A stretch of 64,000 bases of DNA from CAWEQW01 sp963811365 (GTDB lineage: Bacteria; Actinomycetota; Actinomycetes; Propionibacteriales; Nocardioidaceae), in contig CAWEQW010000002.1 of the NCBI GenBank assembly GCA_963811365.1, positions 496,001 through 560,000 of the forward strand, read 5' to 3'. Of the stretch, positions 1-8,853 are shown one piece after another. Within the stretch, counting starts at the first letter, position 1. Each line of letters starts with the position of its first letter. The translations under genes and the position numbers were made by a program. The notes beneath the pieces were generated by a model. It ran no database searches, had not been told where the DNA came from, and saw nothing but the letters and a program-made list of their open reading frames with translations.

Positions 1-1275
1 GCGGCCGCGCGGCTCGACCTCGCCTCGGTCTTCCTGTACGCCGGGTCGACCATGCCCGGCCAGGTGGACGGCCGGGACGTGACCATCATCGACGCCTTCG
101 AGGCCGTCGGCGCCTGCATGGCCGGGCGGATCAGCCGCGAGCAGGTGGACCGGATCGAGCGGGCGATCTGCCCGGGCGAGGGGGCGTGCGGCGGGATGTA
201 CACCGCGAACACGATGGCCTCGGTCGCCGAGGCGCTCGGCATGTCGCTGCCCGGCTCGGCCGCACCTCCGGCCGTCGACCGCCGCCGCGACGGCTTCGCG
301 CACCGCTCGGGAGAGGCGGTCGTCGGCATGCTGCGCGAGGGCATCACCGCCCGGCAGGTGATGACCAGGGAGGCGTTCGAGAACGCGATCGCCGTCGTGA
401 TGGCGCTCGGCGGCTCCACCAACGCGGTCCTGCACCTGCTCGCCATCGCCAAGGAGGCCGAGGTCGAGCTGACCCTCGACGACTTCAACCGGGTCGGCGA
501 GAAGGTGCCGCACCTCGGCGACCTCAAGCCGTTCGGCCGCTTCGTGATGAACGACGTCGACAAGATCGGCGGCATCCCGGTCGTCATGAAGGCGCTTCTC
601 GACGCGGGGCTGCTGCACGGCGACTGCCTGACCGTGACCGGCAGGACGATGGCCGAGAACCTCGCCGAGATCGCGCCGCCGGACGTGGACGGCACCATCA
701 TCCGCGAGCTGTCGAAGCCGATCCACGGCACCGGCGGCCTGACGATCCTCAAGGGCAGCCTGGCCCCGGAGGGTGCGGTGGTGAAGTCGGCCGGCTTCGA
801 CGAGGACGTCTTCGAGGGCACCGCCCGGGTGTTCGACGGCGAGCGCGCGGCGATGGACGCGCTCGAGGCCGGCGCGCTGCAGGCCGGCGACGTCGTGGTG
901 ATCCGCTACGAGGGCCCGAAGGGCGGGCCCGGCATGCGCGAGATGCTCGCGATCACCGGTGCGATCAAGGGCGCCGGTCTCGGCAAGGAGGTCCTGCTGC
1001 TGACCGACGGCCGGTTCTCCGGCGGTACGACGGGTCTCTGCGTGGGCCACGTCGCGCCGGAGGCGGTGGACGGCGGCCCGATCGCGTTCGTGCGCGACGG
1101 TGACATGATCCGCCTCGACGTCGCGAACAAGCGCCTCGACGTCACGATCGACGCCGAGGAGCTCGCCGCGCGGCGGGACGGCTGGAGCCCCAACGAGCCG
1201 AAGTACACCAAGGGTGTGCTGGCGAAGTACGCCAAGCTCGTGCACTCCGCCGCCGTCGGTGCGGTCTGCGGCTGA
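1..1275 (+). CDS. ilvD: Dihydroxy-acid dehydratase, 5'-truncated by the window
   Basis: This cytosolic Fe-S enzyme dehydrates 2,3-dihydroxy-isovalerate and 2,3-dihydroxy-3-methylvalerate to the keto acids that become valine and isoleucine. The frame is open from base 1, so about 425 codons are present; family members have about 560-620 residues, so the N-terminal quarter lies upstream. Visible family blocks are LYAGSTMPGQ, the cluster-ligand stretch CPGEGACGGMYTANTM, GMSLPGSAAPPA, ALGGSTNAVLH, MNDVDKIGGIP and the C-terminal DGRFSGGTTGLCVGH. The gene ends with TGA at 1273-1275 and is followed by a convergent decarboxylase gene. It is close to ilvBNC but separated from it by two genes, so it is probably a separate transcription unit. 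The family call is certain; nothing looks broken. Confidence 0.97.
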   Translation, partial: AAARLDLASVFLYAGSTMPGQVDGRDVTIIDAFEAVGACMAGRISREQVDRIERAICPGEGACGGMYTANTMASVAEALGMSLPGSAAPPAVDRRRDGFAHRSGEAVVGMLREGITARQVMTREAFENAIAVVMALGGSTNAVLHLLAIAKEAEVELTLDDFNRVGEKVPHLGDLKPFGRFVMNDVDKIGGIPVVMKALLDAGLLHGDCLTVTGRTMAENLAEIAPPDVDGTIIRELSKPIHGTGGLTILKGSLAPEGAVVKSAGFDEDVFEGTARVFDGERAAMDALEAGALQAGDVVVIRYEGPKGGPGMREMLAITGAIKGAGLGKEVLLLTDGRFSGGTTGLCVGHVAPEAVDGGPIAFVRDGDMIRLDVANKRLDVTIDAEELAARRDGWSPNEPKYTKGVLAKYAKLVHSAAVGAVCG

Positions 1276-1312
1276 CGGGGCGGTCTGCCGGGGCGGTCTG
1301 CGGCCGGCCCCC

Positions 1313-2710
1313 TCAGCGCGCCCGCTCGACGGCCCGCCTCAGGGCGTCGAGGCTGCGCGCGACGTCGTCCTCGCTCGTCGACCAGTTGCTGACCGCCACC
1401 CGCAGCACCGCGCGGTCGCGCCAGCGTGATCCCGACATCCACGCGGTCCCGTCGGCCAGCACCTCCGCGACCACTCGCCGGGTGCGCTCGTCATCACCGA
1501 ACGTCGCGCAGACCTGGGTGAACGGGACCTCGTTGAGCACCTCGGCGCCCGGCATCGCGGCGATGCCGTCGGCGAACGCCCGGGCGTGTGCCGCTAGCCG
1601 CTCCACCATGGCCACCACACCGGAGCGGCCGAGGCTCCGCAGCACCGCCCACACCGGAACGCCGCGGGCCCGCCGCGACAGCTCGGGCACCCGGGCCATC
1701 GGGTCCCCGAGTCCGTCCTCGATCAGGTAGGCGCCGTGCATCTCCATGGCCGCGCCGAGGTCGCGGGGGTCGCGCACGAACGCCAGGCCCGCGTCGTACG
1801 GCACGTTCAGGGTCTTGTGCGCGTCGGTCGCCCAGGAGTCCGCGGCCTCCATCCCGCGGGTGTACGGCGCCAGCGTGGGCGAGGCCGCGGCCCAGAGGCC
1901 GAACGCGCCGTCGACGTGCACCCACGCACCCCGCTCGTGCGCGGCCGCGATGCACTCCGGAAACGGGTCGAAGGCGCCGGAGTGGACGTTGCCGGCCTGC
2001 AGCGCCACGATGGTCGGGCCGGTGGGCCGCTCGGCGAGCGCGGCGCGCAGCGCAGCCGGCAGCACCCGGCCCTCGTCGTCGACATCGACCGGCTCCGGCT
2101 GCCCCAGCCCGAGGTAGCGGAGCACGAGGTCGACCGAGTCGTGCCGTTCCCTCCCGACCAGCACCCGCACCGGCGGCAGGTGCGCGAGCCCCCTGCCCAC
2201 GTCGGCGCCCGCCGCGCGGAGCACGTGGTCCCGGGCCGCGGCCAGAGCGGTGAAGTTGGCCATCGTGCCGCCGGTGACGAAGCCGACACCGCTCTCGGCG
2301 GGCAGGCCGAGCAGCTCGAGCAGCCAGCGGCCCGCCACCTCCTCGGCGGCGGTGGTCGCGGGCGTCACCTGGCGCAGGCCGGCGTTCTGGTCCCACGCCG
2401 AGACCAGCCAGTCGGTCGCGAGCGCGGAGGGGTGGGTGCCGCCGATCACGAAGCCGAAGAACCGGCCGGAGGGCATCGCGGTCAGTCCCGGCTCGGCGGC
2501 CGCGGCCAGCAGGTCCACCACGTCGGCCGGGTCGGTGGGACCTTCGGGCAGGTCCCTGCCGAGCGCGTCCGCGACCGCGTCCGCGTCCGCGCGGGGTGGA
2601 ACCGGTCGCTCGGGCAGGCCGGCGAGCCAGTCGCGGGCGTGGGCGTGGGCCCGGTCGAGAGCGCGGTCCACGGCCGGGTCGAGAGCACGGTCGAGCGGTT
2701 GGTCGTCCAT
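1313..2710 (-). CDS. Pyridoxal-phosphate-dependent (group II) decarboxylase
   Basis: This is a 465-residue member of the group II PLP decarboxylases, which remove CO2 from amino acids such as aromatic amino acids, glutamate or aspartate. The PLP lysine lies in DAHKTLNVPYD (about residue 290). Other family blocks are GFVTGGTMANFTAL, VHVDGAFGLWA and SADSWATDAHK. The N-terminal segment FFGFVIGGTHPSALATDWL matches the aromatic-amino-acid decarboxylase branch. The substrate cannot be read from the sequence. The ATG at 2710 is preceded on the minus strand by GAGACT and six bases, resembling the leaderless arrangement used by several neighbours. The gene is convergent with ilvD and divergent from the PPOX-fold gene. 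Long open frames on the opposite strand here are codon shadows. Confidence 0.88.
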   Translation of the reverse strand: MDDQPLDRALDPAVDRALDRAHAHARDWLAGLPERPVPPRADADAVADALGRDLPEGPTDPADVVDLLAAAAEPGLTAMPSGRFFGFVIGGTHPSALATDWLVSAWDQNAGLRQVTPATTAAEEVAGRWLLELLGLPAESGVGFVTGGTMANFTALAAARDHVLRAAGADVGRGLAHLPPVRVLVGRERHDSVDLVLRYLGLGQPEPVDVDDEGRVLPAALRAALAERPTGPTIVALQAGNVHSGAFDPFPECIAAAHERGAWVHVDGAFGLWAAASPTLAPYTRGMEAADSWATDAHKTLNVPYDAGLAFVRDPRDLGAAMEMHGAYLIEDGLGDPMARVPELSRRARGVPVWAVLRSLGRSGVVAMVERLAAHARAFADGIAAMPGAEVLNEVPFTQVCATFGDDERTRRVVAEVLADGTAWMSGSRWRDRAVLRVAVSNWSTSEDDVARSLDALRRAVERAR

Positions 2711-2836
2711 CCCGACAGTCTCGGCCCTGGACGGGGACGCTGCCAGGGCCGAGCGCGAGGTGGGCTCGACCGGTCGTCGCGGCCACCCCGGTGGACCAGA
2801 TCTCGGGCAACCGAGCGCTCGGTCCGGGCGGTGCCC

Positions 2837-2842
2837 TAGCCT
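2837..2842 (+). promoter_or_regulatory. -10 box of a leaderless promoter (TAGCCT)
   Basis: TAGCCT is followed by six bases and then the GTG start at 2849. No Shine-Dalgarno sequence is present. This spacing places the transcription start on the start codon itself, the leaderless arrangement common in actinobacteria. Confidence 0.6.
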
Positions 2843-2848
2843 GCGTCA

Positions 2849-3403
2849 GTGGGCACCGTGCACCCCGCCATCGACGCACGGCTGCGCGCCTTCATCGAGG
2901 CGCAGCCGCTGTTCTTCGTCGCCACCGCACCCCGAGACGGTGGCCACGTCAACGTCTCGCCGAAGGGGGTCGCCGGCACCTTCGTGGTCGTCGACGAGCA
3001 CACGGTGGCGTTCCTCGACCTCACCGCGAGCGGCGCGGAGACCATCGCGCACGTCCGGGAGAACGGCCGGATCACGGTGATGTTCTGCGCGTTCTCGGGG
3101 AAGCCGAGCATCGTGCGGCTGCACGGGCGGGGTCGGGTGGTCAGCATCTACGACGGCGAGTACGCCGCCTGGGCGCCGCGGTTCGCCGAGCGCCGCGCGG
3201 CCCGCGCCGTGATCGTGGTCGACGTCGAGCGGGTCTCGGACTCCTGCGGCTTCGGCGTCCCGCTGATGGAGTACGCCGGGGAGCGGGACCTGCTGCCGGC
3301 GCACATGGCGCGCAAGGGGCCCGACGGGCAGGCCGACTACCGCCGCCGCAAGAACCGCACGAGCATCGACGGGCTGCCGGCCTTCGACGACGACCCCGCC
3401 TGA
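2849..3403 (+). CDS. Pyridoxamine 5'-phosphate oxidase-fold family protein
   Basis: This 184-residue protein belongs to the split-barrel flavin/F420/heme-binding superfamily. Visible family features are an N-terminal helix (IDARLRAFIEAQPLFFVATA), a GHVNVSPKG block that is typical of the phosphate-binding strand, then LDLTASGAETIAHVRENGRITVMFCAF and GRGRVVSIY. The C-terminal part DSCGFGVPLMEYAGERDLL is seen in a subgroup of uncharacterised actinobacterial members. The fold call is firm; whether it acts on pyridoxamine phosphate is not supported. The start is the GTG at 2849, chosen because a TAGCCT box lies six bases upstream. It is transcribed away from the decarboxylase and toward the ilvB leader. 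Confidence 0.85.
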   Translation: MGTVHPAIDARLRAFIEAQPLFFVATAPRDGGHVNVSPKGVAGTFVVVDEHTVAFLDLTASGAETIAHVRENGRITVMFCAFSGKPSIVRLHGRGRVVSIYDGEYAAWAPRFAERRAARAVIVVDVERVSDSCGFGVPLMEYAGERDLLPAHMARKGPDGQADYRRRKNRTSIDGLPAFDDDPA

Positions 3404-3458
3404 CCATGTCCCCGCCTGACCATGTCGCCGGCTGCCGACCACCCGGCCGACCACCCGG
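3395..3458 (+). repeat. Two short tandem duplications between the PPOX gene and the ilvB leader
   Basis: A 16-bp unit, CCCGCCTGACCATGTC, is repeated exactly at 3395-3410 and 3411-3426; the first copy contains the stop codon of the upstream gene. It is followed by two exact 12-bp copies of CCGACCACCCGG at 3435-3446 and 3447-3458. Replication slippage is the simple explanation; no function is evident. Confidence 0.85.
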
Positions 3459-3527
3459 CCGACCGACATACAAGACGCGGGTACCATATGCTGGGACGGG
3501 CGTGACCCGTGCTTGACGGAGGGACGC

Positions 3528-3590
3528 GTGAGCAGGGACCGTTGCACCATGCGCTGGCACCTCCTCGTAAGCACGCGACGCGGCTGCTGA
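3528..3590 (+). CDS. ilvB leader peptide (attenuation control)
   Basis: This is a 20-codon ORF upstream of ilvB. It starts at GTG 3528, five bases after a GGAGG ribosome site; an in-frame ATG at 3549 gives the shorter MRWHLLVSTRRGC. The peptide contains Leu-Leu-Val in consecutive codons and is followed after about 27 bases by a terminator-like hairpin. A leader peptide with branched-chain codons before a terminator is the classical attenuator arrangement of actinobacterial ilvB operons. When charged Leu and Val tRNAs are short, the ribosome would stall here and let transcription into ilvBNC continue. A -10-like TACCAT at 3482-3487 is the probable promoter. The control mechanism is inferred from arrangement, not shown. 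Confidence 0.75.
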   Translation: MSRDRCTMRWHLLVSTRRGC

Positions 3591-3616
3591 GGTCGACGAC
3601 CTCCAGCACGCGTCAT

Positions 3617-3650
3617 CCCCTCGTCCGCCCACCGGGCCGAGGGGTTTTTT
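3617..3650 (+). terminator. ilvB attenuator terminator
   Basis: CCCCTCG (3617-3623) pairs with CGAGGGG (3638-3644), with an inner GCCC/GGGC extension, followed directly by six T residues (3645-3650). It lies between the leader peptide and ilvB. A possible upstream competing stem, GAGGTC paired with GACCTC (3590-3604), overlaps the leader stop codon. Confidence 0.8.
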
Positions 3651-3700
3651 CTTGGGTGGGAACGGCCAACGACCAGACGGCACGACAGAGGAAGGCAAGC

Positions 3701-5455
3701 ATGAGCGAGCAGGCCACCAGTGTGACCGGGGCACAGAGTCTGATCACCTCGTTGGAGTCCGCCGGCGTCGAGCACGTGTTCGGCATCCCCGGCGGCGCCA
3801 TCCTTCCCGCCTACGACCCGCTCTTCGACTCCACGAAGCTCCGGCACATCCTGGTGCGGCACGAGCAGGGCGCCGGGCACGCCGCGCAGGGCTACGCGGT
3901 GGCGACCGGACGCGTCGGTGTCTGCATGGCCACCAGCGGTCCCGGAGCCACCAACCTGGTGACCCCGCTGGCCGACGCGTACATGGACTCGGTGCCGATC
4001 GTCGCCGTCACCGGCCAGGTCTCGAGCGCGGCGATCGGCACGGACGCGTTCCAGGAGGCCGACATCCGCGGCATCACGATGCCGATCACCAAGCACAACT
4101 TCCTGGTGACAGACCCGGCCGAGATCCCGCGGACGATCGCCGAGGCCTTCTACATCGCCTCGACCGGTCGGCCGGGCCCGGTGCTCGTCGACGTCGCCAA
4201 GGACGCGATGCAGGCGCGGACGACGTTCCGCTGGCCCGCCGAGCTGAAACTTCCCGGCTACCGCCCCGTCACCCGCCCGCACGCGAAGCAGGTCCGCGAG
4301 GCGGCCAAGCTGGTCCTCGAGGCGCGCCGGCCGGTGCTGTACGTCGGCGGCGGCGTCATCTCGGCCCGGGCGGCCCGGGAGCTCCGCGTGCTCGCCGAGA
4401 TGACCGGCATCCCGGTGGTCACCACGCTGATGGCGCGCGGCGCGTTCCCGGACAGCCATCCGCAGCATCTCGGCATGCCGGGCATGCACGGCACGGTCGC
4501 CGCAGTGGCCGCCCTCCAGCGCAGCGACCTGATCATCAGCCTCGGAGCCCGCTTCGACGACCGGGTCACCGGCAACCTCGACTCGTTCGCGCCGCACGCC
4601 AAGGTCATCCACGCCGACATCGACCCGGCCGAGATCGGCAAGAACCGGCACGCCGACGTCCCGATCGTCGGCGACTGCCGCGAGGTGATCGCCGACCTCG
4701 TCGTGGCGCTGCAGGCCGAGGCGGACGCCGGACGACAGGGCGACTACGAGGCGTGGGTCGCGTTCCTCTCCGGCGTCCGGTCGAAGTACCCGCTCGGGTA
4801 CGACAAGCCGGCGGACGGCTCGCTGTCGCCGCAGTACGTCATCGAGCGGCTCGGCCGGATCGCCGGTCCGGAGGCGGTGTACGTCGCCGGGGTCGGCCAG
4901 CACCAGATGTGGGCGACGCACTACGTCCAGTACGAGCACCCGAACACCTGGATCAACTCCGGCGGCCTCGGCACGATGGGCTTCTCCGTGCCGGCGGCGA
5001 TGGGCGCCAAGGTGGGTCGCCCCGACGCCACGGTCTGGTCCATCGACGGCGACGGCTGCTTCCAGATGACCAACCAGGAGCTCGCCACCTGCGCGATCGA
5101 GGGCATCCCGATCAAGGTCGCGATCATCAACAACGAGTCGCTCGGCATGGTCCGCCAGTGGCAGACGCTGTTCTACAACGAGCGCTACAGCAACACCGAC
5201 CTGCAGTCGAAGCGGGTCCCGGACTTCGTCAAGCTCGCGGACGCCTACGGCTGCGTCGGTCTGGCCTGCGACTCTCCCGAGGACGTCGACGCCACGATCA
5301 CCAAGGCGATGGAGATCAACGACGTGCCCGTGGTGGTCGACTTCCGGGTGCACCGGGACGCGATGGTCTGGCCGATGGTGGCCGCCGGCACCAGCAACGA
5401 CGACATCAAGTTCGCCCGGGACATGGCGCCCCAGTTCGACGAGGACGACCTGTGA
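3701..5455 (+). CDS. ilvB: Acetolactate synthase, large catalytic subunit
   Basis: This TPP- and FAD-dependent enzyme condenses pyruvate with pyruvate or 2-oxobutyrate, the first common step to valine, leucine and isoleucine. The protein has 584 residues, the normal length. Features are the N-terminal VEHVFGIPGGAILPAYD, the catalytic glutamate in RHEQGAGHAAQGYA, a central FAD-binding region, and the TPP motif beginning GDGCFQM and ending IINN. The start is ATG 3701, with GAGGAAGG about six bases upstream; the open frame before it is the leader region. ilvN follows after 28 bases, then ilvC, forming one operon under the attenuator at 3528-3650. The gene is intact. Confidence 0.98.
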   Translation: MSEQATSVTGAQSLITSLESAGVEHVFGIPGGAILPAYDPLFDSTKLRHILVRHEQGAGHAAQGYAVATGRVGVCMATSGPGATNLVTPLADAYMDSVPIVAVTGQVSSAAIGTDAFQEADIRGITMPITKHNFLVTDPAEIPRTIAEAFYIASTGRPGPVLVDVAKDAMQARTTFRWPAELKLPGYRPVTRPHAKQVREAAKLVLEARRPVLYVGGGVISARAARELRVLAEMTGIPVVTTLMARGAFPDSHPQHLGMPGMHGTVAAVAALQRSDLIISLGARFDDRVTGNLDSFAPHAKVIHADIDPAEIGKNRHADVPIVGDCREVIADLVVALQAEADAGRQGDYEAWVAFLSGVRSKYPLGYDKPADGSLSPQYVIERLGRIAGPEAVYVAGVGQHQMWATHYVQYEHPNTWINSGGLGTMGFSVPAAMGAKVGRPDATVWSIDGDGCFQMTNQELATCAIEGIPIKVAIINNESLGMVRQWQTLFYNERYSNTDLQSKRVPDFVKLADAYGCVGLACDSPEDVDATITKAMEINDVPVVVDFRVHRDAMVWPMVAAGTSNDDIKFARDMAPQFDEDDL

Positions 5456-5483
5456 GCCCCGCGCCGCAGCAGGAGGAGACGCC

Positions 5484-6020
5484 ATGAGCAAGCACACCCT
5501 GTCCGTCCTGGTGGAGAACAAGCCCGGCGTGCTGGCCCGGATCGCCGGCCTGTTCAGCCGCCGCGGGTTCAACATCGACTCGCTGGCCGTCGGTCCCACC
5601 GAGCACCCCGAGGTCTCCCGGATGACGATCGTGGTCAACGTCGAGGAGTCGCCGCTCGAGCAGGTCACCAAGCAGCTCAACAAGCTGGTCGAGGTGATCA
5701 AGATCGTCGAGCTCGACCCCTCGGCGTCGGTGAACCGCGAGCTGCTGCTGGTCAAGGTCAAGGCCGACGCCAGCACCCGCGGCCAGGTCCTCGAGGTGGT
5801 CCAGCTGTTCCGCGCCAAGGTGATCGACGTGGCGCCGGACGCGGTGACGATCCAGGTCACCGGCAACCAGGACAAGCTCGAGGACTTCCTGCGCATCGTC
5901 GAGCCGTTCGGCGTGCGCGAGCTCGTCCAGTCCGGGATCGTGGCGATCGGTCGGGGCGGCCGCTCGATCACCGAGCGCACCCTGCGCCCCGTCCCCGTCC
6001 CCACTCCGGCAGCCGGCTGA
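5484..6020 (+). CDS. ilvN: Acetolactate synthase, small regulatory subunit
   Basis: This is the ACT-domain regulatory subunit that activates IlvB and usually confers feedback inhibition by valine. It has 178 residues. The N-terminal ACT domain is plain in LSVLVENKPGVLARIAGLFS and RRGFNIDSLAVGPTE. A second ferredoxin-like C-terminal domain contains RELLLVKVKADASTRGQV. The start ATG at 5484 has AGGAGGAG about six bases upstream. It lies 28 bases after ilvB and 78 bases before ilvC. Length and motifs are as expected. Confidence 0.97.
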   Translation: MSKHTLSVLVENKPGVLARIAGLFSRRGFNIDSLAVGPTEHPEVSRMTIVVNVEESPLEQVTKQLNKLVEVIKIVELDPSASVNRELLLVKVKADASTRGQVLEVVQLFRAKVIDVAPDAVTIQVTGNQDKLEDFLRIVEPFGVRELVQSGIVAIGRGGRSITERTLRPVPVPTPAAG

Positions 6021-6098
6021 CCGGCGTACCGGAAGACCCGACTCACCCTGATCCTGACGACCACCGAACACCCCGAAGACACAGAAGGAGAGCCCACC

Positions 6099-7127
<1,029 letters not shown>

Positions 7128-7133
7128 CCGCTG

Positions 7134-7210
7134 GAGGTCCACCACGGTATGCAGCCGAACCGCCGCTGCCCACGACGTACACCTCGTGGGCAGCGGCGGT
7201 TCGTCGTGGG
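7134..7210. repeat. Dispersed hairpin repeat, copy 1 (after ilvC)
   Basis: A perfect 20-bp inverted repeat (7156-7175 with 7184-7203, 8-base loop) follows ilvC. The left flank GGAGGTCCACCACGG.ATGCAG and the ends GAACC and GGTTCGTCG match copy 2 at 12837-12930, while most of the inner stem differs with pairing retained. It may act as an RNA 3' end or be a REP-like element. No T-run follows. Confidence 0.8.
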
Positions 7211-7275
7211 GAGGCGTGACCACAGTGGCGACCTGGGTACGACGGGGGGAGCACCCCGTCGCGAGAGGCACCCTG

Positions 7276-7770
7276 ATGCAGACGTTCCTGCCCTACCCCG
7301 ACTTCGAGCGCTCGGCGCGCGCACTGGACCCCAAGCGGCTCGGCAAGCAGCGCGTGGAGTGCATCCAGGTGCTGCGCGGGCTGACGCGCAGCGACTACGG
7401 CTGGCGGCACCATCCCGCCGTCCGGATGTGGTCGGGCTATGAGGAGGCGCTGGCCCGCTACGCGCTGACCTGCTGCGCGGTGTGGACCGAGCGGGGCTTC
7501 GGCGACACCTGCGCGGCGACCATCGTGGAGGACGTGCGCGAGGCGGGCGTGACCGGGATCCGCAGCCAGCCGGAACTCGCGGCCGCGGAGGCGCTGCCAC
7601 CGTGGCTCGGAGACCGGGCGTTCCACCGCAGCCACCGGTCCTCGCTGGTGCGCAAGGACCCCGAGCACTACCGCCCGCTGTTCCCCGACGTGCCCGAGGA
7701 CCTGCCTTACGTGTGGCCGGGTCGCGACGCGCCTGTCACACCGACGGGTCGGCCGGTGTCGGAGGGCTGA
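7276..7770 (+). CDS. MSMEG_6728-type protein, pyrimidine-dimer-glycosylase-like
   Basis: This 164-residue protein resembles a family of actinobacterial proteins (MSMEG_6728 type), often annotated by distant similarity to pyrimidine-dimer DNA glycosylase/endonuclease V. Recognisable blocks are MQTFLPYPDFERSARALD, KRLGKQRVECIQVLRGLTR, WRHHPAVRMWSGYEEALARY and the C-terminal HRSHRSSLVRKDPEHYRPLF. The conserved lysine-rich KRLGKQRVE and HRSHRS stretches would suit DNA contact, but enzymatic activity is not demonstrated for the family that I know of. The start ATG at 7276 gives the conserved N-terminus MQTF; the longer open frame upstream overlaps the hairpin repeat. It is followed after 36 bases by the ECF sigma gene. 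Confidence 0.75.
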   Translation: MQTFLPYPDFERSARALDPKRLGKQRVECIQVLRGLTRSDYGWRHHPAVRMWSGYEEALARYALTCCAVWTERGFGDTCAATIVEDVREAGVTGIRSQPELAAAEALPPWLGDRAFHRSHRSSLVRKDPEHYRPLFPDVPEDLPYVWPGRDAPVTPTGRPVSEG

Positions 7771-7806
7771 GCGGGCACGGTGCCCGTCGGGACCCGAGGA
7801 GCACCC

Positions 7807-8706
7807 ATGCCCAGCAGCTTCCGTGACAGGGTCGGCGGGGTGAGCGCAACCGACGTCTTCGTCGCGCACCGGAACCTGCTGTTCACGATCGCCTACGAGA
7901 TGCTCGGCTCGGCCGCGGACGCCGAGGACGTGCTGCAGGAGACCTGGCTGCGCTGGGCCGAGGTCGACCCCGGGAAGGTTCGGGAGCCACGGGCGTACCT
8001 CGTCCGGGTCACCACGCGGCTCGCGCTCAACCGGATGCGCACCGTGCGGCGCAGGCGGGAGTCGTACGTCGGGCCGTGGCTGCCCGAGCCGTTGCTCACC
8101 GCGCCGGACGTCGCCGACGACGTGGCGCTCGCGGACAGCGTGTCGACGGCGATGATGCTGGTGCTGGAGACGCTCTCGCCGGTGGAGCGCGCGGTGTTCG
8201 TGCTGCGCGAGGTCTTCGACGTCGGGTACGACGAGATCGCGCGGACTCTCGACAAGAGCCCGGCCGCCGTGCGGCAGGTCGCGCACCGCGCCCGCGAGCA
8301 CGTCGAGGCGCGACGCCCGAGGGAGCAGGTGGACGCCGCGACGCGGGCACAGGTCGTCGACCGGTTCCGGACCGCCACCGAGACCGGTGACATCGAGGGA
8401 CTGCTCGCCGTGCTGGCACCGGACGTCGTGCTGGTCACCGACGGCGGCGGGATCCGCAAGGCGGCGCTCCGGCCGATCGCCGGGCGGGACAAGGTGCTGC
8501 GCTTCCTCGCGGCGGTCACGCCCCCCGACGTCCGGGTGGACCAAGCGCACGTCAACGGCGCCCCGGCGTTGCGCGGGTTCGTCGCCGGCACGCTCGACGT
8601 CGTGATCACGCTTCGCGTCGAGGGTGGCGTCGTCCGCGGGCTCTACGTCGTACGCAACCCCGCGAAGCTCGGGAGGGTGGACGCGGCGGTACCGCTCACC
8701 AGGTGA
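7807..8706 (+). CDS. ECF41-type RNA polymerase sigma factor (SigJ-like)
   Basis: This 299-residue ECF sigma factor has sigma region 2 (FVAHRNLLFTIAYEMLGSAADAEDVLQETWLRW), region 4 (LSPVERAVFVLREVFDVGYDEIARTLDKSPAAVRQVAHRAREHV) and a C-terminal SnoaL-like domain. The ECF41 signatures are present: the linker WLPEPLL, DGGG in the extension, and NPAKL near the C-terminus. In this group the fused C-terminal domain replaces a separate anti-sigma factor. The start is ATG 7807 with GAGGAG six bases upstream; GTG 7840 is a weaker alternative. ECF41 genes usually adjoin a carboxymuconolactone-decarboxylase, oxidoreductase or epimerase target gene. None is next to this one. Confidence 0.92.
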   Translation: MPSSFRDRVGGVSATDVFVAHRNLLFTIAYEMLGSAADAEDVLQETWLRWAEVDPGKVREPRAYLVRVTTRLALNRMRTVRRRRESYVGPWLPEPLLTAPDVADDVALADSVSTAMMLVLETLSPVERAVFVLREVFDVGYDEIARTLDKSPAAVRQVAHRAREHVEARRPREQVDAATRAQVVDRFRTATETGDIEGLLAVLAPDVVLVTDGGGIRKAALRPIAGRDKVLRFLAAVTPPDVRVDQAHVNGAPALRGFVAGTLDVVITLRVEGGVVRGLYVVRNPAKLGRVDAAVPLTR

Positions 8707-8853
8707 GCGCGGGACGGCCCTCCGCAGCAACGGGTGACCGGTCGGGTACAGTTCTCGGTGGGCACAGCGTCGTGCACGGCCGCCTCCCGGGGAGCTCCCC
8801 GCCGAGCGCAGCGGCCGAGAACCGACCCGTCCCTCCTCTCTCTAGGACATCCT

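Noticed and set aside
1..8. NotI-like GCGGCCGC at the window start
   Set aside because: It is within the ilvD reading frame and occurs by chance in such GC-rich DNA; not evidence of cloning.
3528..3650. T-box riboswitch before ilvB
   Set aside because: No T-box or specifier-loop features were found; leader peptide and terminator explain the region.
2846..6097. Long minus-strand open frame of more than 1000 codons opposite ilvBN
   Set aside because: It is the third-position shadow of high-GC genes: no ribosome site, Arg/His/Val/Gly-rich composition and clear ilvB/ilvN protein on the plus strand.
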